A stretch of 64,000 nucleotides of DNA from Schistocerca nitens (lineage: Eukaryota > Arthropoda > Insecta > Orthoptera > Acrididae): contig NC_064615.1 in the NCBI RefSeq assembly GCF_023898315.1, forward strand, positions 6,024,501 to 6,088,500, in the 5' to 3' direction. Both the position numbers and the translations under genes were made by a program. A model generated the notes under the pieces. That model was not told the origin of the DNA. It ran no database searches and was given only the letters and a program-made list of their open reading frames with translations. Each line of letters starts with the position of its first letter. Positions within the stretch are counted from its first letter, which is position 1. This document shows positions 45,776-57,520 of this stretch, piece after piece.

Positions 45776-47384
45776 TATATAGAGACAGGGAGCGGTCGTA
45801 CCACGCTTCCCTGGGACTCTCTTGACGATGAGCAGCCGCCGTCGAGCATAGCGTACTGGGTTCTGTTACTTAAGAAGTCTTCTGGCCACTCCTATGTCTG
45901 GAAAGCTATTCCGTATGCTCCAGTATGGCACCGTGTCACTTTCCGGAAATTTAGGAGTGTGGAATCTGTCTCTTGCCCTTCACTCATGATTCGCAGGATG
46001 TCACATGAGTAAAGAACAAGCTGAATTTCGCACGAGCAGTTATTTCTAAATCCATGTTCATTTGCAGACAGAAACTTCTGTCTTTAAGAAATTTATTATA
46101 TTCGAACTCAGAATATGATCGAGAAGTCTGCAACAAATTATCACCATATCGCTTACAGACGCTCGCTGGAAACGGACTGAAAAGAGGTGTTAATGCCTAG
46201 CGGTGTTCTATCTCTATTTTTATTCTACGAAATGTATTTCACACTTTATAATAGTAGGAAAGTGCCCGCGAAACTCAATGGATCCGGGTTCGAGTACCGC
46301 TCCAGCAGTCTGCTTCTGTCTGTCACAGAGGTCGATTTTGTTCAATATTTATTACCGTTTTGCGTGCCGCCAACAGTTAAGTGCCTTCACATGAAAGATG
46401 AGCGAATAAAACTCTGCCGTGTGGATATCATATTGTAAGAGGTCCGAGCAGACGGCGCTCTTGTATAGTTGCAAGTGAAAACACGGCGCTGCGTTATACA
46501 ACTGGTTAGTGCTGTCTGCCCTGGCATCGGCTGCACGCCACACGTCGCACACAGACGTTTCTTTTTGATGGCGATGCACGCGCCATTACGGTCGACGAAC
46601 CTGTCCGCGTAAGACATCGCGAGTGATCTCTTCCGCATCTCCTAGTTATTAACAGCCCCTTTCACTGGCAGCCTTAATTGCATTACACCCTTTCCTTGCT
46701 AAGTACCTACTGCAACAAAACGCAATTTATCCGAGCAAAAATTACTTGGGTAAATAGATATACCGATGGTTACTCGCTAAGAAACTGAGCGATTATGCGC
46801 CACAAAGTTATTTCTCTGATACGGATACCGGCTAATAATTAACCAAACTGTCGAGTCTATGGCTGAAAGAGCAACAGCACGTTACCAAATGATACTGCTA
46901 CGACGCGTGAAATGTTGCATAGTTTTATTTTTACGAAAATTTGATTACATAACTCCCGGAATGCAAAAGCTATTGCAGCACCTGAAGGAGACGAGTACAA
47001 TGTTGCTTGTGTTTTGTAATGCCTGATAGAAACCTATCTGCAGTAAAAGCTCCTTTCTAAAAATATGTGTTAATTACAAGGAGTAGTTTCTTAATCATAA
47101 TTGGCAGACATTCGAAGTAAGACGCCGTACATGTCATGAGAACCAGGCTTCCAAGGCAGAAACTGATATTACTCTTCATTCTCCTATGTATCGATCCCGT
47201 TTAGATGGAAGGATAAAATTACGCTAATGGTATCTCCCAAACAGAGGCACAATTCATCAATGGAACAGGTAGAAGCGTAATAGAAGGTGCAATGAAAAGT
47301 TTCTTGTGTCACACAATTCGTAATAATTCATAGAGTACAGGTCTAGATATAATGTCTTCCACCTTAAAATCAAAGAAGGTCTTC
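45776..47384. other. Nothing certain
   Basis: A possible tRNA-like box B (GGGTTCGAGTACC) lies near 46286, so a degraded SINE may be present. No gene recognised. Confidence 0.3.
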
Positions 47385-47937
47385 CCAATCTGAAGGTGCC
47401 AGACTGAGATTCATTGGAAGACTCCTAAGGAAATGCAATCCGAAAACAAAGGAAGTAGGTTACAGTACGCTTGTTCGCCCACTGCTTGAATATTGCTCAG
47501 CAGTGTGGGATCCGTAACAGATAGGGTTGATAGAAGAGATAGAGAAGATCCAACGGAGAGCAGCGCGCTTCGTTACAGGATCATTTACTAATCGCGAAAG
47601 CGTTACGGAGATGATAGATAAACTCCAGTGGAAGACTCTGTAGGAGAGACGCTCAGTAGCTCGGTACGGGCTTTTGCTGAAATTTCGAGAACATACCTTC
47701 ACCGAGGAGTCAAGCAGTATATTGCTCCCTCCTACGTATACCTCGCGAAGAGACCATGAGGATAAAACCAGAGACAATAGAGCCCACACAGAGGCATACC
47801 GACAATCCTTCTTTCCACGAACAATACGAGACTGGAATAGAAATAGAAGGGAGAACCGATAGAGGTACTCAAGTTCCCTCTGCCACACACCGTCAGGTGG
47901 CTTGCGGAGTATGGATGTAGATGTAGATGTAGAAGGT
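47385..47937 (+). mobile_element. CR1-like LINE, 5'-truncated 3' end
   Basis: The copy starts within the reverse transcriptase region (GTGCCAGACTGAGATTCATT) and carries EYCSAVWDP, then ILLPPTYTSRRDHEDK and RQSFFPRTIRDWN with stops. It ends GCGGAGTATGGATGTAGATG and an ATGTAG repeat (47912-47935). The family is close to the 42060 copy. Confidence 0.88.
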
Positions 47938-49266
47938 AATAGAGTTGGCATCAGTTCAGTTTTGTCATCAGAAAGTACCTGTGATCACACTTTAACTACG
48001 GATACATACCAGGGGTATCGAAATAACTACAATTTCAGAGTCTGCAGTTGTAATAATGCACTAAACCTGCCGAATTTAATAGTTGTTGTGTTTGACACTC
48101 TCAACCCCGCGGAATGGACCTATGCCGAACAAATGGACACACGCCATTATTGATACGTACCGGTTAATGACGCATTGCTTTCGTATCGGTTACTGACACG
48201 TTGCTTGAAATAAATGTAGCGAGTACAACGACTAACATCTGAGCGAATGTAGTTACGAAAAAAGAGAGGGCTGTGACCGAACGAGAAATTCTCGTCCTCT
48301 TTTCAGAGACGCAGCAGGTAATGAATCCCATAGATATTACACTTGCGTCAGTTCGTGTGTGAGTATGTTTATTACTCCTTCACGTCGAAACGGCTGGACA
48401 GATTTAGAAGAGATTGGTGGAATTAGTTTACACGCTGAACTAACAAATAGCCTGCTTTTAAAAGTGTGCGGTACAAGAGATCTGTTGATTTAAAGAATAT
48501 AAAGCGAAATGCGGAACAATAATTACTCTTAGAAAAGACTGTCTACTCTTTGATTTTTGAACTGTATCATATTTACGAAAATGCTTTTATTGTCTAATAC
48601 GTCCTACATAATACGATTCAACGCAATGAATACGGTGCTTATACTAACCTCAAAATGTTTAATCCATACTTCCATACAAGCCTGTTGCATTTTAGCTGCT
48701 GAACTTCAGGCGTATCCTACAGCTTCTCAGACACTTGAAGACGCCCAACGACGGTGTCAGTTCAGATGCCGTACGAAGGTGAGACTTCGCGCCTTTACAT
48801 GTGCAGCGTGGTAGGCTTTTAGAGAGGCTGGATTTGATTGTAGTATGCGAGCGTATCCACCGGTAACAGGAACACAGGTGTCGCCAGATGATGTTGTTGC
48901 TCGTACAGATTCATTATAAAATTTGCGCTGCGCCGAACTATAAATTACTTATTTTCTTTCTCCGTTAAGTTAGTAATTAGTATATTTGTTATCCCTTCAC
49001 ACTGAATTATCTGGATAGATTTGGATGAACTTTACAATGTAGATAGCCTGTACCGTGAATTAATACATAGGCTATGTTTTACTTCGGAAAAAAATCCTTG
49101 TTCCGTAGGGATGCTTAAATCAACTATTGTTCCTGTGGGATACGTAACGTGAGTAAATAATCATTCATGAAAGTTAACCATCAAATGAATGCATTAACTT
49201 CAGCGTAGAATTTGTCATTGCTGTTTTGCTTTTAGGAATTAAAATCACGCAGTAACGGTCACAGTT
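47938..49266. other. No gene; two related repeat segments
   Basis: Segments near 48375-48462 and 48990-49090 share CTTCAC, GGACAGATTT or GGATAGATTT, ATAGCCTG and a Phe/Tyr-rich end, as in a widespread arthropod repeat. Nothing else recognised. Confidence 0.4.
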
Positions 49267-49278
49267 GCATTAATAATT

Positions 49279-49482
49279 GGGTTCAAATGGTTCAAATGGC
49301 TCTGAGCACTATGGGACTCAACTGCTGAGGTCATTAGTCCCCTAGAACTTAGAACTAGTTAAACCTAACTAACCTAAGGACATCACACACATCCATGCCC
49401 GAGGCAGGATTCGAACCTGCGACCGTAGCGGTCTCGCGGTTCCAGACTGCAGCGCCAGAACCGCGCGGCCACTTCGGCCGGC
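49279..49482 (-). mobile_element. SINE family 1
   Basis: The tail begins GGGTTCAAATGG and the head ends CTTCGGCCG. Perfect 12-bp duplications GCATTAATAATT flank it at 49267-49278 and 49483-49494. Confidence 0.95.
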
Positions 49483-49494
49483 GCATTAATAATT

Positions 49495-50319
49495 ATTCAA
49501 ATAGTTGTGCAGCCCAGAAACGGATGCTACCGACAAAGAATGATGGTATTCATTAATCTATTGACTTAGTGTATAATTACACGTACTCTCCACGAATAAA
49601 CCGATTAATCACTCACACTTGCCTTGCCATTTGACGGAAAACTTCAACTTAACTGCATTGAACCATTCCACGTGAACGACTGCCAAGCACTTGGGCATTT
49701 TGATCTAAACAGCAATACAATGCCCTCTGCCGGAAAATGAGTTTTATGTTCCGAATCTTTCAGAGAGTCAGCGATACGTACGGTATACGGCTGACTACGT
49801 CATACACGTTGATAGTAGTATCCCTTACAACATATCCAACGAAAATGGTCAGACGACATTCGTCAAAACATACATTTTAAATGGATGGAAATCGGGAAAG
49901 GGTAAGTGAAAATAGATATTAATAACGCAGTACGAATACAGTGAGGCACAACACATGGAGAAGACGGTTCAATGCTCGCAGTGACCATACAATTGCACAG
50001 ATGTATTCTCTGAGTATTGGGCAACAAAGCCATCCACAATTATGTAATTTTAATTTTGGTGTTTTAAATTTATCTCTTGACAATTCGGATACAAGAATAA
50101 TAGCACTTTGTATAAAACGAAGTAGAAAAAAAAATGGAAATAAGAAGTGCCACAGTAATAGACAGGTTACGTACAGTGTTTCAAGAGTGCAAAAACTCTT
50201 AATAAATACACTGGCATGCATCTTAGCATACATTGTGAATAAGTATTGCCCTTGTAAATAAACTGTCTGAAAATATAGTGAAGCACCCAAAAGCGTAGGA
50301 AGAAACGAAACTTCATAGG
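49495..50319. other. Nothing recognised
   Basis: Open frames at 49919-50461 (-, 180 codons) and 49941-50261 (+) overlap and have no known motif. Confidence 0.35.
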
Positions 50320-51100
50320 CTGAGAGAGTATATGGTGTTACGTCACTCAGAAAGCCTTGGTATCCTCTCATGAGGCAGACTAACCCACAACTGTTGTAAC
50401 TGGTCCATGATATTTTGGATACTGTAAATGGGATGCTGATGTCCGAGCTGGTGCCACACATGTTCTATCGAAGACAGATCTGCGGATGTTTTCGTCATTG
50501 GAGTGCCTCAGCATCATGCAAATAGTTTATGGAGCCACTTTAAGTTAGATAAGCATTGTTCTGTAGAAAAATGGCACTACGATGCTATCGCTTCAAAGGT
50601 AACATGAGAACGCAGAACGTCCGTGATGTACAGTGGTGCAGTCAGACGTCCCCTCAACCATTATGAGCCGTGACCTAGTCATACCAAACGGCTCGGCACT
50701 CCACAGCACCAGGAGTGACACGGCGGTGCCTCTCCGAAACTTTGGAAGAATGGGACCTCTCCCAGGCAGCCGCCGTACTCGCCTACGGTGTTCAGCGTGG
50801 GTAGCGCAGACCCGCAATTCCTCGGTGAACACAGTGCGACGCCATTCGGCAGCAGTCCATGTTCTCTGGTCACGTCACCACTAAAAGTGCAGCCGTTGCA
50901 GGCGCACGTGTGAAGGGGTTACGATGTGTACTCGTATGGTGCACAACACGGCGATGCTCCCTTGTGGTGGTCAGACGTTGTCGCCCGGATCTTGGTAACT
51001 AGTATGCCTGCCCTCCATTTTCATGCAGTCGAACAACATTGGACCACTGTCACATCCGAACGCCCACAATTCGACTAATATGCCGAATGGACACCCACAA
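50320..51100 (-). pseudogene. Tc1-like transposon remnant
   Basis: On the minus strand, 50832-50593 and flanking frames give TAAEWRRTVFTEELRVCATHAEHRRR, then FGMTRSRLIMVEGT, the region of the first catalytic block (here FTEE rather than FSDE) and the GLMVWGA-like segment. The second catalytic block lies near 50560-50500 in broken form. The rest of the transposase is degraded. Confidence 0.55.
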
Positions 51101-51138
51101 TGAGACTCCTATCAAACACCGCATCTTCATGTCCTTTT

Positions 51139-51315
51139 GCATCTACATCTACGTCTTCATCTATATTCCGGAAGCCACTTATGGTGTGTGGTGGAGGGAT
51201 CTTGGTGTACAACTGTCATTTCCCCCTTTTCCTATTGCAGTTGCAAACGGTTCACGGGAAGAGCTCTCTGATCTTACCTTTATTGTCTTCACGCTAAATG
51301 TACATAGTAGGAAGC
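51139..51315 (-). mobile_element. CR1-like LINE 3' end, 5'-truncated
   Basis: On the minus strand it ends with the CATCTACATCTACGTC repeat (reverse of ATGTAG repeats), preceded by the conserved CCGGAAGCCACTTATGG segment. It matches the 3' end of the 42060 family. Confidence 0.75.
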
Positions 51316-51550
51316 AAAAAAATGAAATGATCGTGTGGCATAGTTGGCCGGGAGGCCCCATGCGGGAACGTTCGGCCGCCATATTGCAAGTGCTTTTAAG
51401 TTGAAGCCACTTCGGCGACTTGCAAATCAATGATGACGAAATGACGATGAAATACCCACAACACCCAGTCATCTCGAGGCACATAAAATCCCTGACCCCG
51501 TCGGGAATCGAACCCGGGACCCCGTGCGCGGAAAGCGAGAACGCTACCGC
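51316..51550 (-). mobile_element. SINE family 2b (family 2 head, different tail)
   Basis: The head is family 2-like (GGTAGCGTTCTCGCTTTCC and box B GGTTCGATTCC), followed by GATGACTGGGTGTTGTGGG and then a long tail ending CCGGCCAACTATGCC and CGATCATTTCATT. It shares the head with 31212-31427 but not the tail. The head is cut at the adjacent poly(T). Confidence 0.8.
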
Positions 51551-51679
51551 ATTTTTTTTCTTTTTTTTTTTTGAGGATTGTTCTTTGCGTTTGGTCTGGG
51601 CGGACGTCACAATACATCAGTCCAAGTTGATCGTTGATACCTTTACTGACCGAACACGCTGAGCTACCGTGCCGGCTAT
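51551..51679 (-). mobile_element. A-tailed SINE (family 5)
   Basis: On the minus strand the head is GCCGGCACGGTAGCTCAGCG (box A-like), then a body to GAACAATCCTC and an A-tail seen as the poly(T) at 51550-51571. It interrupts the family 2b head. Confidence 0.75.
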
Positions 51680-52144
51680 GTTTCATGAAGTTAAGAACGA
51701 GCACGAGCTGCGGACCATTAGGAAGCAATATACTGGTTGACTCCTCTAGGAATGTGCGCTGTGGACACTTTAACAGTAAACCACACGGTTGTGCACAACG
51801 CCCCTCCTGCAGCGTCTACTGCTGGCTTTACTGGAGCATATCTGTGATGCTCTGGTGCTTACTAAATGTAACTAAACGCACCGATCTTTTTCAGATATTA
51901 TCTCTTGCCTCTATCTATCCTACCTCGTGCAGATCCCAGACTGATGAGCTATATTCAAATTCTGATTGAACATCAGTTTCGTGAACTATCTGCTTTTTGG
52001 GTGGACGATATTTTTTGAGAAATTTTCCAATGAATCTCATTCGGGCGTCTGTCTTACATGCGATTAGTTTTACGTGGTCTTTACACTTTAATTAGCTCCA
52101 TAAGCACACTCAAAGGTCTCTTTCTCTTTTCTTTTTGTTTGATT
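51680..52144. other. Nothing recognised
   Basis: No coding frame or repeat I can name. Confidence 0.35.
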
Positions 52145-53063
52145 GATCATTCTTCTGACTGGTTCGATGCTGCCCGCCACGAACTCCCATCCTGTGCCAA
52201 CCCTCGCATCTCAGAGTAGCACTCATATCCCACGTCCTCAATTATTTGCTGGATGTATTCCAATCTCCGTCTTCCTCTACAGGTTTTGTCCTCCACAGCT
52301 CCCTCTAGTAACATGGAAGTTATTCCCTGATGTCTTAACAGATGTCCAGTCACCCTGTCCCTTCTCCGTGTCAGTGTTTTCACATATTCATTGCCTCTCC
52401 AATTCTGCGCAGAACCTCCTCATTCCTTATCTTATCGCTCCTCCTAATTTTCAACATTCGTGTGTAGCATCACATATCAAATACTTCGACTCTCTTCTGT
52501 TTTGCTTTTCTCACAGTGCGTATTTTTCTACCATACAATGCTGTGCTCCAGACGTACATTCTCAGAAATTTCTTTCTCGAATTCAGGCCTATGTTTGACA
52601 CTAGTAAACTTCTCTTGGCCAGGAATGCCGTTCGTGCCAGTGCTAGTCTACTTTTGTTGTCCTCCTTGCTCCGTCCGTGATTGGTTAGTTTGTTACCTAG
52701 GTAGCAGAATTTCTTACCTTTATCTACTTCGTGATCACCAATCCTGATGTTACGTTTTTCGCTGATTTCTGCTACTTCTCATTACTTTCGTCTCTCTTCG
52801 ATTTACACTCAATCCGTATTCTATACTCATTAGACTCTTCATTCCATTCAGCAGATCATGTAATTCTTCTTCACTTTAACTCAGGATAGCAATGTCATCA
52901 GCGAATCATATCGTTGATATACTTTCACCTTGACTTTTAATTCTACTCCTGAACCTTCCTTTTATTTTTGTCATTGCTTCTTCGATGTACAGATTGAACA
53001 GTAGGGGCGAAAGACTACATCCCTGTCTTACAACCTTTTTTAATCTGAGCAGTTCGTTCTTGT
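52145..53063 (-). mobile_element. RTE-like LINE, 5'-truncated
   Basis: This is the minus-strand partner of the 1-1753 element. Its 3' end (52147-52383) reads LTRRRDRVTGHLLRHQG and EMRGLAQDGSSWRAASNQS. The upstream part is frameshifted, with KVVRQGCSLSPLLFNLYIEE at about 53025-52970 and FADD degraded near 52895. It breaks off near 53063. Confidence 0.85.
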
Positions 53064-53287
53064 ATACATGCCTCCATGTGATGGAACTTCTGAGTGTGTC
53101 TGTGGTTCTTAACATTATATGCATATTTATACATAAAAAAGTGCATTCTACAGTTTTCGCTGCTGCAGGATGATCAACAGCCTGCACCGAAACGTAATGG
53201 CGCGGATTCTTCATCGGCACCACCACTGAAAGGAAATTTCGTCAGTTGGGGAAACAAAAGGCGGAATCTAATGTAAAATGTGGACTA

Positions 53288-53329
53288 GCCGTCTGAAGAT
53301 GAACCTCTCGGTTCGAAACCGGTAACGGC
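53288..53329 (+). ncRNA. Candidate type I hammerhead ribozyme
   Basis: The parts fit a minimal hammerhead: stem I strand GCCGT (53288-53292), core CTGAAGA (53293-53299), stem II GAACC/GGTTC with loop TCTC (53301-53314), core GAAA (53315-53318), a two-pair stem III (A53318-T53323, C53319-G53322) with loop CG, cleavage site after A53324, and stem I strand ACGGC (53325-53329). One unpaired T at 53300 precedes stem II. Hammerheads with a short stem III are known in Penelope-like retroelements. I have not modelled tertiary contacts. Confidence 0.5.
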
Positions 53330-53553
53330 ATTGTTTAAATAAATAAATAGCACTGTAAAAAGTGGCTGGTTGCTGTAATCTTCTATGTAAGAGTCAACCT
53401 ATATTTCATACACATCCACTGGCTCAAAATGCGTTTTTGACAAAATTTTATTAAAAGGGGCAACAAAACAAGAAGAATAAGCAACATTCCTCTAAATTAA
53501 CCTGGTGCAACTGTAAAGAATGGAACGTAAAAGTCTGCTTTAAAAAATAATTT
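53330..53553. other. Nothing recognised apart from ribozyme flank
   Basis: AAATAAATAAATAG directly after the ribozyme candidate resembles the 3' flank of Penelope-type repeats. Otherwise unassigned. Confidence 0.3.
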
Positions 53554-53759
53554 TGTTTGCAACTGCGGTGGTGGTGGTGGTGGTTAGTGTTGAACGTCCC
53601 ATCGACAACGAGGTCGTTAGAGACGGAGCGCAAGCTCGGGTTAGGGAAGTATTGGGAAGGAAATCGGCCGTGCCCTTTCAAAGGAACCATCCCGGCATTT
53701 GTCTGAAACGATTTAGGGAAATCACGGGAAACCTAAATCAGGATGGCTGGAGACGGGAT

Positions 53760-55879
53760 TTTTTTTTTTTTTTTTTTTTTTTTATATATCAATGTGCGAA
53801 CAGTCACAGTTAACTAAGCCTGGAAAACTAAAACAGAATGAAGACGCCATCGAAGATATGAAACATAAATAGCATGAAAAGAAATCTACCACGTCGTAGT
53901 GAGGCTTCCCAGCGACTGCGCCCACTGATAAGATTGTTCAATATATGGTCGTTTGCAGTTCGTTCTGACCTCATCTGCCACTGCCTGGAACATTCCAGCT
54001 ACACGGCGGCCTGTGAAAGGCACTCCATAGGTAGTTTGCGAAGCACTGTCGATATCTGGTATGCCCGGAAATAGCATGATGTCTTTCTTGCAAATAGAGC
54101 CAGAAGTCAAGGAAATCCTTGTGTCCGTCACGACAGAGGTAATGGACTGCATGTCCACGTATCCAGGTGACAGAGTTGGTTCGAGTCTTGGGGTAAAATG
54201 TCTCATCCGGAAACAATAACGTGCGTGCAGATATATGCTCCGGCCTAACTCGCAAGAGATAAGCCAGTATCTGCCGCACTAGGTGCCAAACCGGTTCCGC
54301 CTCTCCACAGCTGAGGCGGTGCTCGTCAGAATCTACTGTATTACAACCCACACAATTGGGAGATTCTGCCATGTGAATATTGTAGAGACGTTCTTGCGTC
54401 ACGAGCTTCCCATTAACGACGGCGTACCATTGAGAAACAACATCGGAATCAAGCATGGCATCGTGTACAGTCTTCCAAACCACGCGCCACCGTACGTCAG
54501 GATAGTTTAGTTCGACCACATTTAGGGGGCGGCGTTGCAGCATGTCATGATATAGGCGTCGAGTTGTGGCCATTTGTGGTGTCGTGAGCGCGACACTGCA
54601 ATAACTTTGTTCTAAATAGAAACGTCCTATATAAAAGAGGGGCGCTGGGATGTCCTGTAGTGGCACCGGCGCTCTTAGTGAAGCAGGGCGTAGCGCCGTC
54701 AGAAGCAGACTCGTGAGACTCGTAGGACAATGGCGCAGCAGACATAAATGTGATCTAACATAGAGGGCAATGGCCCTATCATGGACGTTAACTAGGCCGA
54801 GACCACCTTTTTCCTTGGGGAGGGTAAGAGATACGTATCTGATCTTCAGTAACATACCAGCGGTGACGAAGTATCCCAGCGCTGCCATAATGCTACGAGC
54901 CAAGGGCTTCGGAATGGGTAGCGTTTGGGCGACATGCGGTATGCGGGACGCAAGGTATACATTGGCATAATACGCCCGCTGAACGATGTTGAGGGATCGC
55001 AAGCGCTGATTTGCAATTCCGGCCCTAATTTGGTTAAGAAGGCGTCGATAATTGAGCGTCGTCGCGCGTCGCATGTCGTTCATGAAATCTAAGCCCAAGC
55101 AGCGTACAGTATCACTGAATCGTAAGGGGGCAATGTGTTCCTGCGGTAGCCCAATCCCGATGCTCAAGGCGACGGACTTGTCAACGTTGATTTGGCTACC
55201 AGAAGCTGTACCGTAGGTTTCAATCCAGTCCAAAGCCGCGGCCATATCGTCAGCTCCTCGAATGACGATCATCAAATCATCCGCATATGCGGTGCAGCGA
55301 TAGATGGAGCCGCCGAACTGTATCCCAGTGAGCCTGTCTCGGAGACCACACAACAAGGGTTCTAAGGCCAATGCAAATAACAATGTTGATAATGGACATC
55401 CCTGTCGTACTGATCGGCGGATCGGCATGGGTGCCGTCAGTCTTCCATTGACAAGAACTCGAGAAGTTGCACCATGTAGTAGGCGTGTCAACACTGTGAT
55501 AAAGGGGTCGGGGTATTCCATGCGCCGTAGAACGGCCGTGAGGAAAGTGTGGCCCACACGGTCAAAAGCCCGGCTAAAGTCGATAGACGCGAGGGCTGCC
55601 GGCAAACGTCTCACCCGTGCAAGGGAGATGAGATCTCTGTAACGACATAACGCAGTTCTGATGTTGTTGGGTCCCCCCAAGGACGTCTGATCGCCAGACA
55701 AGACGTGCAATAGTGTGCCGCGAATACGTTCCGATAGCAGCCTGGAAAAGATCTTGAAGTCGCTGTTCAATAACGTTAAGGGACGAAAGTCGCGGACATG
55801 ATTCCGTCCCTTCGGCTTATGGATGGGGACAATCATACCTTCTAAGAATGGTGCAGGCAATGTTATACCCGGGGTCATC
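53760..55879 (-). mobile_element. L1/Tx1-like LINE, 5'-truncated, in a SINE
   Basis: It ends in a poly(A) of about 23 bases (the poly(T) at 53760-53782) and starts directly after the SINE head half. No duplication longer than two or three bases is visible at its ends. Only the reverse transcriptase and C-terminal region are present. Confidence 0.88.
53971..55879 (-). CDS. LINE reverse transcriptase, open but 5'-truncated
   Basis: The frame is open for about 635 codons inside the LINE and reads on upstream into the SINE and flank up to 56043, so its true start is missing. Blocks in order are MIVPIHKPKGRNHVRDFRPL, LLNSDFKIFSRLLSERI, GDQTSLGGPNN, ALASIDFSRAFDRV (motif A), SVRQGCPLSTLLFALALEPL (motif B) and YADD at 55287-55276. 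The C-terminal part has a zinc-knuckle-like CVGCNTVDSDEHRLSC. The order and knuckle fit L1/Tx1-type elements. All catalytic residues are present, so the reverse transcriptase domain looks undamaged, though the element lacks its endonuclease and start. Confidence 0.85.
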
Positions 55880-56077
55880 TTGAACCGTCGTCCTCCCGAA
55901 TGCGAGTCCAGTGTGCTAACCACTGCGCCACCTCGCTCGATGTTTGCAACTGCAAACAAACCAACGTAATGGGAACTATTTGTTTGGGCCATAACATCAG
56001 GATACAGATTAGAGTTCCCAACACAACATACAAATTTATACAAGGAGCGATGAAGTCAGAATGACAATTCATTAACA

Positions 56078-56275
56078 AAAATGGTTCAAATGGCTCTGAG
56101 CACTATGGGACTCAACTGCTGTGGTCATCAGTCCCCTAGAACTTAGAACTACTTAAACCTAACTAACCTAAGGACATCACACACATCCATGCCCGAGGCA
56201 GGATTCGCACCTGCGACCGTAGCAGTCGCACGGTTCCGGACTGCGCGCCTAGAACCGCGAGACCATCGCGGCCGG
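56078..56275 (-). mobile_element. SINE family 1
   Basis: The tail begins AAAATGGTTCAAATGG and the head ends GCGGCCGG. Duplications CAATTCATTAACA flank it (56065-56077 and 56276-56288). Confidence 0.94.
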
Positions 56276-56288
56276 CAATTCATTAACA

Positions 56289-56529
56289 GTTCATTTGTTT
56301 GGGTCCAGTCATAACCACACACACCTGAACAAAAATCTGAAATATCATAGAGTTTACTACAATGACTTCTCATAGTACACCCTTTGTGGTTCTTACATTA
56401 CCTTATTAACATAATAAACATAATTCTTTCTGAATACAAGAACGATCTCGGTTAGTTAGGAAAAATCATTACAAAACAAAGCAGTCCCTCTACTACGAGT
56501 AAATTGCAAATCTTCGTCTCATGATGATG
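56289..56529. other. Nothing recognised
   Basis: No motif identified. Confidence 0.35.
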
Positions 56530-57520
56530 ATTATCAGTCTCTCGTAGTGAGTACGTCATCGCTGCTCAGGGATGAGTTCTTCCACGCTGCGAGGTACGCT
56601 CTGGATGAGAACATCAAGATTATCTTGGGGTATGAGGTCCCATTCCTTAAAGGCAGCTTCAGTGAGGCCGTGAAGATTGTTAGGCTGATTCAGACGCCGA
56701 ACAATGACCACCTTCATCAGGTCCCATGCATGTTGCATTGCATTCACGTATGGGAACTATGTTGATGCTGGATATTCGAAGATACCGAGACACTGCTAGA
56801 GCACGGTGCGCCCTAGCGTTGTCATCGACTACGGTGAAGCTGCCACCGACTTTACATCTGTAGGGCCTTACACTCGTTTGTAGGACCTCTTGGAGGTATC
56901 TGGGACAAGTCAGATTGCTGTAGATGGGAATTAGATGGGTCGACGTCCCATCATTACTGCCAGCCTGAACATTACACTTCCACCCGCAAACAGTGGACTT
57001 TCTGAATGTATCGGCATTCCTGGTGTCGTCTAGCGCTCTTACAAACCCTCACACGTGTAGCGTCCGGTCGCAAACCAATCCTGGCCTCGTTATCAAACAT
57101 GACATAACTCCATTCTGCAATGGTCCAATGTTGATCTGCAAGAGGTTAGGTCCTTTGATTGTGTCGGTTTCGTTGGTTCAGTGCAAAACTTCTTATTGGT
57201 CTTCTGGAATGAAGACCACACTAATGCAAACTTCTGCGCACTGTCTGGTCTGAGATACGAATCCCTGTTTCCCTGGGAGTTTATTACCAGTACTGAATTT
57301 GGACTGCTGCGAGCCGTCATTCGGAGGAAACGATCCGGCATTGGTTTTGTGATACGAGGACGACCACTGCGTGGCCTATCGCTCACGTTTCCCGTGTCTC
57401 TGGACTTTCTCCACAGCTTAGAGACACCACTTTGAGTAACATATTGTTGTGTATGGCCTGCTGAAAGTAAAGCCACTATCCTGACTATATCAAAGTGTTG
57501 TATGTCTCTACGTGGCATGT
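56530..57520 (-). pseudogene. Tc1-like transposase, frameshifted
   Basis: On the minus strand the start at 57518 gives MPRRDIQHFDIVRIVALLSAGHTQ (helix-turn-helix), then QSGVSKLWRKSRDTGNVSDR and RSGRPRITKP (linker), then FLRMTARSSPNSVLVINSQ. The middle is degraded and I cannot place the catalytic residues. The C-terminal part (56747-56556) reads HAWDLMKVVIVRRLNQPNN, EWDLIPQDNLDVLIQSVP and stops at 56556. About 960 bp, near the usual length, with several frameshifts. Confidence 0.75.

Larger units (their letters stand above)
53567..55940 (-). mobile_element. SINE family 6, split by a LINE
   Basis: The tail half is 53567-53759, ending with a (GTG) run on the plus strand at 53567-53584. The head half is 55880-55940, whose minus strand has GGTGGCGCAGTGG (box A) and GGTTCAA (box B). 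A LINE occupies the gap. Perfect 13-bp duplications TGTTTGCAACTGC at 53554-53566 and 55941-55953 flank the whole SINE, so the two halves belong to one insertion. Confidence 0.93.

Noticed and set aside
49919..50461. 180-codon minus-strand frame as a membrane protein
   Set aside because: Hydrophobic content reflects T-rich DNA; an overlapping plus-strand frame is similarly open and no family is recognised.
53971..56043. 690-residue frame taken as a complete LINE protein
   Set aside because: The first 55 or so residues come from flanking DNA and the SINE head; the LINE part starts near 55879.
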